The position numbers were made by a program, and so were the translations under genes. This document shows, in pieces, positions 58,501 to 64,000 of a DNA stretch of 64,000 nt. A model generated the notes under the pieces. It saw only the letters and a list, made by a program, of their open reading frames with translations. It searched no databases and was not told where the DNA came from. Source of the DNA: Symsagittifera roscoffensis (Eukaryota > Xenacoelomorpha > Acoela > Convolutidae). The number at the start of each line of letters is the position of its first letter. Within the stretch, counting starts at the first letter, position 1. Location: the NCBI RefSeq assembly GCF_963678635.1, contig NC_087062.1, positions 20,139,789 through 20,203,788 of the forward strand. Direction: 5' to 3'.

Positions 58501-60666
58501 AAATACAAAATCAAAAGTAAAGCATTTCTTGTCATATCTATTACTGTAATCAAATAACATCGATTGTCGCTACAAATAAATTTTTTTTCAGTTAAATTTT
58601 TTGCATGACTAAAATTAACATTGAAAAACTTAAAATTATCAGGCACAGTCAGCATTTACCTTTCTCAGCTCCTCGGAGATGTCTGGATTCTCAAACTGCC
58701 TCCCAGATACCTTTGATCCGCTCTTCGACACTTTCATGTCGTTCTGCAACTTGGTCAACATACTTTCCAGCTGTGCTAGTCTATCGTTCTCCTTAAAATA
58801 AAAAACTAATCATTTTTTTGGAAAATTGAGCTCTCAATTGTTCAAACTGAATAGATATTTCCAGACTAAGAAAGGGAACCAGAGTCCTGTCCTCTAAAAT
58901 CACCAGAGATTTAACTAAAATCAAAAGACTTACGGAAAAGCTGAAATCAGCAGCACAGTGTTATGACTGACTTATTTACATTCAAAATATTCTCCCAAAT
59001 ATTGAACTACGTTTACATGGCTAGCATCTCCGCCACTACATTTTTATCCGTCATGTGGAAAAGCCATTAGCAATTTAAAGTTCAGTTTTGGCGTCAACAT
59101 CGAGTATTCGGTCCTCGTTACAGAACCCAAGAAATTAATGATTACCAAACTAACATTGTTGTAACCATGCGGATGCTGCATCAATTGAGGCTGCGCTTGC
59201 ACTTGCAAAAGATTCCGCTGATTCTCGACCAGTTCTTGCAGCAACTGTTTGGTCTCATCTCCGCCGGACCTATCACTAGCAGGCATATCATTCCAGATAT
59301 TCCCGTTGCCTCCCAGATCCCCCGGAAGATGCAGCGGGATACCTGACGTATACTGGCGATACTGCTGTCCCGTCGAACGACGAGAGCCGAGTATTCCTGG
59401 CGAAACCTACTCATATTACCGAAACTTCAGTAAGCATAAAGAAACAGTGATTTCAAAAATTGTGTATGAATGCAGTTAATTATGCTAACAGATCTATTTG
59501 AGCGCGGGCGAACATGTGACTCAGGCATTACTCCGTGAGTGGCATGCTGGCAAAACGTGAATACAGTTAATTTCATGCTGTGAGATCAAGCAACAATCAT
59601 TCTTATTATTACTAGATGTACTTACCATCTCGACTCGTCTAGCAAATCTAGGAGACATCGAACGTCCTCTTGCCACTCCTGGAAAACGACTGGTATTCAA
59701 TTACAGTGAGTGGCTATATAACGCCAAATAATCGGTAAAATGAGTAATATTGATCTCTAAAAGGTTTGGACGCTAAAAAGGGCAATTTTAGATACATTTG
59801 CTCTGATGAGAGACATAGCTGCAAATGCTTTTCATCCAGTTCATCGCAGTGGTTATGTTAAAATAAAACAGGGAAAATATCTAATCTACCGGGTATTTTC
59901 AATCTCTCTCGCTCTTTGATTGATCTTCTCCGCTCCTCGCGTAGAAGTTCCGTAGACTGCTGAAGCTCAACTCTTAGCTGCAGAAACCAAAAAGGATAAT
60001 TAGAAATAATGAGTTTTGAAGTTGATGTTTGTTTTTATTGAATGAAACTGACGTGGTCTATAGCAGCTCCTCTGTCTTGGTCTCTGTCTTTGAACTCCTC
60101 TAGCATGCCACTCACATTCCTCAGATTTTTCCCAGTATCCTGAATGGAAAATATTACATCACTATAGCTATTTTTCCGCTTATTCTATTTTTACAGTAAA
60201 AAGAATTTTATTTCTTCAGTCACTCAAAAGGTACAAATAAAACATTGCATCGAAGTAAAGTTTATACTTCTAGGTTCTCTTATGCTTCTTTTTTAAACAA
60301 AATATTATATTCTTTGAAGTAACTTTTTGATAAAATTGGAGATCTACATCATATCATAAAATGAAAAATTATTTTCGCCAAATTGAATCCCCTTTTTTCA
60401 AGAAACGCTATTATATAGATTGTAAGTAACACTTATCTGAAATCTACATTTGACATAGCAAGTCAATGTCCCGATTTGTTGCTTATCGAATAAAACTTCA
60501 AAAACTATCAAACCTGTAAAGAACTAGCCAATCTTTCCACGCGTTTTGCAATCAGAGACTCTTCTGTTTCGTCGTCTATTGCCGAGGAGCCGCCCGAATC
60601 GGCGCTTCTAGGAGTGTCTTCATCCGTGTCAGGCAGACCACGGCGTCTTCCGCTGCGAACACTCAT
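30156..60666 (-). CDS. CEP128: CEP128-like centriole protein gene, 22 coding exons
   Basis: CEP128 is a coiled-coil protein of subdistal appendages on mother centrioles and basal bodies. The exons I assembled join with correct phase at every junction and give 4485 nt (1494 residues plus stop), which strongly supports the model. Matches to remembered vertebrate CEP128: the N-terminal LQDTGKNLRNVSGML block, the LEKQLDDAHRRLENSE block, and the C-terminal WLAEIK...MSWLLTEV block. Vertebrate CEP128 is about 1100 residues; here the coiled coil ends near residue 1008 and a Ser/Thr/Pro-rich tail of about 486 residues follows. Introns reach 7.3 kb and are full of repeats. Exon coordinates are in the four block entries. 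The joins of the last three exons to this gene rest on phase and splice sites, not on homology. Confidence 0.88.
30160..30165 (-). promoter_or_regulatory. AATAAA overlapping the last CEP128-like codons
   Basis: The final codons GAA ATA AAT TGA contain AATAAA on the coding strand. If used, the 3' untranslated region would be only a few bases to tens of bases long. Confidence 0.4.
30597..31066 (+). mobile_element. dispersed inverted-repeat element, copy B
   Basis: Begins CATAGCCAACTAACAGTTGG then AGTAATGAACGC, and ends ACTACGTTCATTACTCTT; the two ends are reverse complements over about 12 bases. There is no coding capacity, so it is MITE-like. It lies in the last CEP128-like intron. Confidence 0.7.
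32200..33110. repeat. 75-76-bp minisatellite, about 11 copies
   Basis: The word ACATGT (ACATAT in the last copy) recurs at 32258, 32334, 32409, 32485, 32561, 32637, 32713, 32789, 32865, 32940 and 33015, at steps of 75 or 76. Each unit also holds a TAACAGTTC(T/G)AGA segment and ATTTTGCTATATTGACAAAG. The array lies in the 5.5-kb last CEP128-like intron. Confidence 0.92.
33615..34080. repeat. (AAAT)n-rich simple sequence
   Basis: Runs of AAAT and AAATAAATA with interruptions dominate. AGAACAGATAATTAAATAAAT recurs near the right end. Long frames on the - strand here arise only because the repeat lacks stops. Confidence 0.85.
34986..35436 (+). mobile_element. dispersed inverted-repeat element, copy C
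   Basis: Begins CATAGCCAAATGACAATTG...GAGTAATGAACGC and ends CACTACGTTCATTACTC. It sits next to a truncated relative at about 34671-34960. Confidence 0.7.
37810..38871 (-). CDS. CEP128: CEP128-like exons 16-18 (C-terminal conserved block)
   Basis: Exons 38664-38871, 38086-38278 and 37810-37895. They encode IKKLERTLKAAKEKL, a short Gly/Ala/Ser linker, then NAWLAEIKAKMSWLLTEV and an amphipathic helix. Vertebrate CEP128 has the corresponding Trp-Leu-Ala-Glu element near its C-terminus. Splice phases 1-0, 0-1 and 1-0 close exactly. Confidence 0.87.
38947..39378 (+). mobile_element. dispersed inverted-repeat element, copy D
   Basis: Begins CATAGCCAACAGACAATCGG...CAATGAACG and ends ACAACGTTCATCGACTCTT. 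It lies in CEP128-like intron 15. Confidence 0.65.
39562..39992 (+). mobile_element. dispersed inverted-repeat element, copy E
   Basis: Begins ACATAGCCAATCGAAGATTGG...GAGTAATGAACGC and ends CACTACGATCATTACTC. Its head is nearly the same as that of copy F (48237), more alike than to the other copies, so there are subfamilies. Confidence 0.65.
41888..42420. repeat. large near-perfect palindrome (foldback)
   Basis: About 260 bases from 41890 to 42151 are repeated in reverse complement from 42160 to 42419, with only about eight bases between (42152-42159). Paired landmarks: GGATGTCGGCTTCGCTTC at the left end with its complement at the right end, and GGCTTTTTCAT with ATGAAAAAGCC at the centre. 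The apparent reading frame on the + strand is a by-product. Confidence 0.9.
42470..42650. repeat. third copy of the palindrome arm
   Basis: Direct, more diverged repeat of the right arm, with the same order: CATACAGTATCCACGAGTG, CTACACATTTC, AGCCGCAAAACCATCAGC and GCGAAGCCGACATCCA. A fragment of the same arm is at 41295-41360. Confidence 0.75.
43190..43290 (-). repeat. tRNA-Met-like SINE fragment
   Basis: On the - strand it reads GTTAGTATGTGAGACTCATAATCTCTAGGTCG in two abutting parts, then a box-B-like AGATCGAATCCGAG. CTCATAATCTC is the anticodon-loop sequence of elongator tRNA-Met. A second copy is at 52445-52515, and a looser one near 34600-34665. Confidence 0.5.
43657..50897 (-). CDS. CEP128: CEP128-like exons 8-15 (central coiled coil)
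   Basis: Exons in gene order: 50714-50897, 50112-50535, 49757-49884, 46014-46052, 45603-45769, 45081-45248, 44285-44557 and 43657-43850. The encoded protein is almost wholly heptad-repeat coiled coil rich in Glu, Lys, Gln, Arg and Leu. Exon 11 (46014-46052) is a 39-base microexon whose phase in and out is the same, so skipping it keeps the frame. A myosin-like or cingulin-like tail was considered; the flanking CEP128-specific blocks argue for CEP128. Confidence 0.88.
44813..45010 (+). repeat. tRNA-derived SINE, copy 2
   Basis: GGAGCGGCGGTGAAGTGGTT head, box-B-like GGATGTTCAAGGGCC, and tail ending TGATGAGCTGTACAGCTCGT; the partner of 22374-22542. It lies in the 523-base intron between CEP128-like exons 13 and 14. 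Confidence 0.65.
46440..46960. repeat. diverged tandem repeat array in a CEP128-like intron
   Basis: Two adjacent units share GGAGTC(G/A)(C/A)CGCTTC, CTCGCAAC, TTTCATTTCAG and ACGGTCAAA, in the same order as 27290-28440. Confidence 0.6.
47520..48235. repeat. diverged tandem repeat array, second block
   Basis: CAGATTTG or a close variant recurs near 47575, 47730, 47890 and 48160, with the same accompanying words as the other arrays. Noncoding. Confidence 0.6.
48237..48696 (+). mobile_element. dispersed inverted-repeat element, copy F
   Basis: Begins CATAGTCAATCGAAGATTGG...GAGTAATGAACGC and ends CTAAGTTCATTACACTC. It directly follows the tandem array. Confidence 0.65.
51553..52123. repeat. 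direct duplication of about 280 bases
   Basis: 51553-51850 and 51868-52123 share ATTTTCATCTAATGAGTTTC or a close variant, a shared (A/G)GAAATC block, a GAGGCGAAGTT(G/T)CACTTC hairpin, and AAGACCACTGCTTGCCTC followed by GAGCCGCATTAA. It lies in CEP128-like intron 7. Confidence 0.7.
52445..52515 (-). repeat. tRNA-Met-like SINE fragment, second copy
   Basis: On the - strand: GTGGTTAGTGCGTGAGACTT, then TCTAGGTCGCACGATCGAATCC in overlapping parts. Same family as 43190-43290. Confidence 0.5.
52940..53477. repeat. diverged tandem repeat array interrupted by the LINE
   Basis: Shares GGGACGCCGCTTCTAC, CTCGCAACC, CATCTCAGG and CCGAGGGCCCTAACTTT with the other arrays. The motif TTTCAATAGAACCCAAAA continues at 56970 on the far side of the LINE, so the LINE inserted into this array. 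Confidence 0.6.
53549..56386 (-). CDS. LINE ORF2: AP endonuclease and reverse transcriptase
   Basis: Open for 945 codons plus stop. The endonuclease has LNTRSL, LSETWL (catalytic Glu), GSFYNPP, GDLNFPETNW and the SDHNA catalytic Asp-His pair. The RT has YRPVSLL, FAKAFDKVPH, SGVPQGSLLGPLLF and FADDLKLL. A C-terminal Cys-rich WQLFCDCITCRNKW follows. No RNase H domain is seen. The enzyme nicks target DNA and copies its RNA there. The first internal Met lies beyond the endonuclease Glu, so an ordinary AUG start would destroy that domain; readthrough from ORF1 is the likely route. Confidence 0.92.
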   Translation of the reverse strand, partial: LGFLNILQLNTRSLINIERRTKLANAIAVGNFNVICLSETWLNENIQSSELFLSEYNIYRSDRAIVSGKNCHGGSLIAVKNSLITEDLSTKHDIPDSCVLCSIKLHQTEMIIGSFYNPPKNSNYRYKVHEFEQLIKAIPKNKPFLLCGDLNFPETNWNTLTSTDEEENQILQIFENGLFRQAIDFPTCVKNILDVAFYRNCYTSAEQDFNVSKIYDCSDHNAIMLSIECTVSEPKPYLENFRSFGNADFEGINNFINENPFEPVCHTNINKMHEEYTQYLDEIIKSFVPLRTRHRQSLPPWITSSTSNLIKKLQTKRQSCILKPTNYRRQQVKLFENLVTESSEVDRKNYQEELFRTRNTNVIFKHLKNLNKHTSLPKLLIKDEVESTNPNEQVNMLNDFFHSVFNPKESFSIRDIQFGNPLLTNFDISKKTVSEILSTLDVTKSRGPNGLPPSFFQKTNRNICKPMNKILRNVKRLRKIPDSWKTAAVTPVHKKGDRKLVNNYRPVSLLNIDSKVLEKCIYKDLYPYFAWYLTKHQHGFTKGRSVLTNMLSFLKEIYEALDNDSNAEIVAVYTDFAKAFDKVPHFDLLKKVALIGIGGCMLEVLYDYLKNRKQFVRVDNISSKVLEVTSGVPQGSLLGPLLFCIFINDLPEVLKFSEPYIFADDLKLLSIKKTSIEIQEDLDKIQQWVTENKMELALDKCAKVSFRGGDANSMLFGVVLGTSMVVKDLGIFVSGDLSWKVHIETRLKKANQVLYLLRRNLSAKINTFVKLGLYKSLILPVLLYGLSCTHISRGDQLQLERFQKKAIRWITGNKTGVYINELRLLNILPLPMFIQLNNILLLASLDSNERNEIVLNRRTTRARNIEIFEMRKVRTEKARNEFVFRTSRIVNRLEPYIHFDKRIGLKTRILNTMWKFVNERFSEMTTCTWQLFCDCITCRNKWTLF
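56383..56389 (-). promoter_or_regulatory. TGA-CTAG stop context between ORF1 and ORF2
   Basis: ORF1 stops at TGA, followed directly by CTAG, and ORF2 continues in the same frame. UGA-CUAG is an established stop-codon readthrough context in animal cells. ORF2 has no in-frame ATG before its catalytic residues. Confidence 0.6.
56387..56938 (-). CDS. LINE ORF1 protein, 5'-truncated
   Basis: An open frame of about 183 codons ending TGA at 56387-56389. It opens with GTG; the frame stays open upstream to about 56975 without an ATG, so the true start is probably lost. It is rich in Lys, Arg and Glu. The FRIQGVKEDPEK and IIELKRLGKFDRNRMKPRTLL segments match the RRM-like nucleic-acid-binding core of CR1/Jockey ORF1 proteins, which coat the LINE RNA. 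ORF2 follows in the same frame. Confidence 0.75.
   Translation of the reverse strand: MEKTYSAVVAAETTTRINQAQTTQHAARSNSDHNINQSFRIQGVKEDPEKTKGENLVPTNDEVNEILDIIGVKPKIIELKRLGKFDRNRMKPRTLLVTVPSEHEARLVLAKSREKREQLVEKEVYLLPALTKESAVKENEILKKRRQLLDEGVPREKLKIRNLELFNDGVKVTIDTEVQEPQH
56976..58191. other. CEP128-like intron 7, distal part
   Basis: AT-rich. Contains an ATTTGCGACTTAGGTTGGA motif (57352) shared with 41085 and 47490. No gene. Confidence 0.4.
58192..60666 (-). CDS. CEP128: CEP128-like exons 1-7 (N-terminal region)
   Basis: Exons in gene order: 60514-60666 (start ATG 60664-60666), 60053-60139, 59890-59977, 59626-59678, 59146-59406, 58660-58791 and 58192-58377. Each has AG before and GT after it. 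The start follows a possible 5'-untranslated acceptor (ATGCAG) about 20 bases upstream. Exon 1 encodes an acidic/basic disordered head ending RVERLASSLQ. Exons 2-3 give the most family-like segment. Exons 4-5 and 7 encode Ser/Gly/Arg-rich linkers, and exon 6 a short coiled coil. Confidence 0.88.
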
Positions 60667-62142
60667 AGTGGCACAAATCTCAAGTCTGCATGAACAATAT
60701 TCTTATATTCTTGGCTTTGTCACCAATATACCTCAGTGCAAAGATAGAACGATAAAAATTAACGAACAACTCTGAATTATCTAATGCACACGACAATCAA
60801 TATTATATCTGAAACAAAAATGAATTAACGCGTCTGATGTTTGATCGATTTATATTACAAAGAGAACTTCAATTTACTTTGATGCTCAAGTTGCTTGCAT
60901 ACAAGTATATTTATTTTCAGACTTAACTAACAGCAATCGTCGGCAAATTTTGTTTAATTTTTTTTCTTCAGCTGACCTTAACTAATCAATCTTGAATCAC
61001 TTTTTTCAGTGTATAGACAAAATGTGAATCTAAACAGTTTTCCCGAAACGAAATTTCGCGGAAGCCTGAACTGCAGTTCAACTATTGCTGCTTTAATTAT
61101 GTTTGCGATAGGTTCATTGTTAAAAACTATGTCAGAAGGGCAGTTTATGGGGAGGGAGGACGTTTTGTCTTCAAAGCTCAAGGTTTCCAATTTGCAGTAT
61201 TATTTCACTACTTCCATTTGTGGGTGACTGCTACCTTGGGCTTAGTTCTGTCCCATTACAATAAAAATCGGTCTTTCTGGACTTTCTGGCTCTAGAAGAC
61301 TTGAATAAACAGAAACCGATGACGAAATACGATGACATAATGATCAGTGTTGAGTAATTGAAAAATGGCGCAAACTGTTTTTCCGATAGAACTTTCTTCA
61401 AGAATGCCGCTACTGATATTGAGGTTTTACCACTAGCGTGTCATCCAAGCCGTTGGGCCAAGCCGTATCAGTTTTTTTTGACAAATTTTTTTTTATTGAC
61501 TTATTTATTGACAAATATAACTGACTATCTGCAGCTGCTCAAACTTCATTGCCAGAGCGAACAAAACATACAGACTACGCCTCTGACTCAATAACTGAAT
61601 ATTGCTCTCCCAAAAATCTTAAGTAGCGAAACAGAATGTAAACACCAAAACTGTTTTGTGGTAAAATTCTACTACAGAATTAACAGACAAAACACAATAA
61701 AATAACTGTTGTGATCCTCCGAAAAACAAGTCTTCTTCACCCTTCACGTAACAAAGAAATGTTGAGTTTCACAGAAAAACTGAACTACCGAAACATCTCT
61801 GGCAGAAATCATAGCAGGACAACTTGCACAGTAGATTCAATTAAATTAGCACTTGAGATTTTTATTGAGAATTCACAAATTCTAATTCTGCTGAAATCTG
61901 AATGGCAGAGACTTGAACAAGTCTAATAAGCGCGTAAAAAACAATTGATAATGAAAAAAATAATTGATGCTAAGAAAAAAGCAAAGACGCTCCTGAGTTC
62001 TTCGACATTTTAGCGCGCGATTGCAACATTTGAGGATAGTTCTATTTAAATTCTATCGGTTGGGACGGTTGGGAAGTCTAGGGACGGTTGAAGTAAATTC
62101 TTTTAATGTCACAGCATTAAATGCTGGTAGATTTAATTACTG
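60667..62142. other. upstream region of the CEP128-like gene
   Basis: Should hold the promoter and any 5' untranslated exon of the CEP128-like gene. I see no TATA box or GC-rich island. Short frames on both strands are unsupported. Confidence 0.4.
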
Positions 62143-62260
62143 CAAGATTCTTTATTGATGTATTTCTGCCAATACATTCTAATTCTGCCAAAATCTGCAA
62201 GATTTTTATTGATGTATTTCTGCCAATACATTCTAATTCTGCCAAAATCTGAATGGCAGA
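62143..62260. repeat. tandem duplication of about 58 bases
   Basis: TTTATTGATGTATTTCTGCC and the following CATTCTAATTCTGCCAAAA occur twice in a row. A more diverged version is at 61855-61920. Confidence 0.85.
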
Positions 62261-64000
62261 GACAGTAAATACCAATGGAAACAACAAAACTTCATCAGTT
62301 TGTTCGAAAACCTAACAAAATTACAAATACAACACAACTGTAACTCAGTGTCGATTACGGGAGATATAAATTTTGAATACACTCATTGGAAAATGATGCA
62401 CTCAAAGGACAAATATGAAAATGCAGTGTTAAAAAAGCTCATTAAACTTGACTATGAACAATTATTCGACTCCAAAAACAAGCAGCTTGATGTTTTATTA
62501 ACAAACAACCCTGGAGTAATACTCAACTGGCACACGGACCATTCAGCAACAAACGCATACAGCATCGACAAAGTTTCTTGCTCAGATCATTATGCTTACT
62601 CTGCAACAATTAACATGGAAGCCAGTATCAAAGAAATAAACAAAGATGAAAGTCTGGCGTTTAACAGAGCCGATTGGAAGATAATAAATCAAGAAATAAA
62701 AGACAAACCTTTCATACCGTATTGTTACAGTAATGTAAATGAGCTCCTTCGTCAGAGGTATGCATGGTTATGGGACAAAATAAAGAACAATGTACCCAAG
62801 GTTACATCACACAGATCAACTCTCCCCCCATGGGTGAAGCCAAGTACGTCTCACATGCTAAAAAGAGTACAAACCTTAAAACGGCGTATCGATCGGCAAA
62901 ACAAACCTAATTTAAGCATTATCCTAAAACACAAAAAACTGGAAAAAAATCTTCAAATAGCATTGACTGAAGATCAAGCAATTTACGAAGAAACAGTAAC
63001 AAGCAGTAGACGATTCAGTGACCTGCAAAAATACTTGAACAAAATAAGTAGTTCCAGGAAATATCCCCAAAAAATGTTCTACAAGGAAAAATCCACAAGA
63101 GATGACACCCAAAAAGCTACATTTTTTAACGAATTTTTCATCAGTGTATATCAAAAGGAATCAATTCCTAACCCTCTCGCACGAAATACAAACTGTTCTC
63201 CTACAGAAGAAATCTGTACACAAATACACATTGAAGAAACCAAAATCCAATACATTCTCAAAAATCTTTTAACAAATAAAGCGTCAGGTTTTGATGGTAT
63301 AGGTAATATAATCCTAAAAAATTTTTCTGAAACTCTGTCAAAATCGCTCTATCTTCTCTTCCGCCTATTCATTAACCAGCGGCTCTTCCCGACCTACTGG
63401 AAAACAAGTCAAGTGGCCCCAATTTTTAAAGAAAAGAACAAGGCGTCAGTCGAGTGCTACCGCCCAATTAGCCTCTTATGCTCCGCCTCGAAGGTCTTCG
63501 AAAAAATTATCTTTGATAATATATACCCCAAAGTTCAACCTTTCCTGGAAAACGCACAATACGGCTTCCGGCAAAAAAGGTCAGCAGTACTACAAATGGT
63601 ACAATTTTTGAGCAAAGTATATGAACTCTACGAAGACAAAAATGTTCAAACACTATCAGTCCTTTATCTAGATTTTTCTAAAGCCTTTGATAAAGTTCCT
63701 CATAGTATCCTAGTCGCCAAACTACGGAACATAGGTCTAAGCATTCAAATACAAGACATAATACAAGACTATCTAACAGATAGAATGCAGTTTGTGAAAA
63801 TCAATAAAAGTTCATCAACTCTGAAAGAAGTAACTAGCGGTGTACCACAGGGCTCAATTATTGGCCCTCTACTTTTTATCATATTCATTAACGACTTTCC
63901 CAAATGCATTGAGAATTCAGATTGTTTTGGCTATTGTGACGATATGAAGATCTTGTCTACTGAAGAAATTTATCTGCAAAAAGACACGGCAAATGTTGAA
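62237..64000 (+). CDS. second LINE: endonuclease-RT ORF, 5'-truncated and cut by window end
   Basis: One frame is open for 588 codons from 62237 to the last base, without a stop. LINE-like sequence starts near 62265 in mid-endonuclease: GDINFEYTHW near 62363 and SDHYAYSA near 62585 are present, while the N-terminal Asn and Glu motifs are missing, so the copy is 5'-truncated. RT motifs follow: YRPISLL near 63459, LDFSKAFDKVPH near 63669, SGVPQGSIIGPLLF near 63837 and YCDDMKIL near 63934, where YADD is usual. It belongs to the same broad CR1/Jockey-type group as the LINE at 53478-56975 but is a different family. Confidence 0.88.

Overview
The window is nuclear DNA of an animal, probably an invertebrate; I cannot name the phylum. 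It is AT-rich and mostly repeats. It carries two host genes with GT-AG introns, an aquaporin on the + strand and a 22-exon CEP128-like centriole gene on the - strand. The rest is retroelements, small terminal-inverted-repeat elements, SINEs, satellites and foldbacks.

85-18724: one very large (18.6 kb) LTR retroelement of Ty3/gypsy type. Two 281-bp LTRs about 97% identical by eye enclose a long leader, broken gag, protease, reverse transcriptase/RNase H and integrase, then about 8 kb of extra sequence. That extra part holds a Pro-rich Met-less reading frame (11461-12255), a broken envelope glycoprotein of class III look (12428-14676), and an unbroken 609-codon frame of unknown function (14908-16737). 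The last has no early AUG and lies between a strong splice acceptor and a strong donor. Gag-pol-env carry stops and frameshifts; the unknown frame does not.

18725-21937: repeats, including a 374-bp inverted-repeat element between 10-bp direct repeats. 21938-24071: a three-exon, 287-residue aquaporin with both NPA motifs, but Val in place of the usual selectivity-filter His. 24072-30155: intergenic, with an (AG)16 microsatellite, a diverged tandem repeat and a hairpin.

30156-60666 (-): a CEP128-like gene. I assembled 22 coding exons whose phases all agree, giving 4485 nt (1494 residues) that end in a long Ser/Thr/Pro-rich tail. Its introns hold an 11-copy 76-bp minisatellite, a 530-bp palindrome, SINEs, several copies of a roughly 450-bp inverted-repeat element, and a sense-oriented LINE (53478-56975). 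In that LINE, ORF1 and an intact endonuclease-RT ORF2 share one frame, separated only by TGA followed by CTAG, a known stop-readthrough context.

60667-64000: region upstream of CEP128, a short tandem duplication, and a 5'-truncated second LINE whose frame runs off the window end. The two host genes show no functional link; the element genes describe retroelement life cycles.
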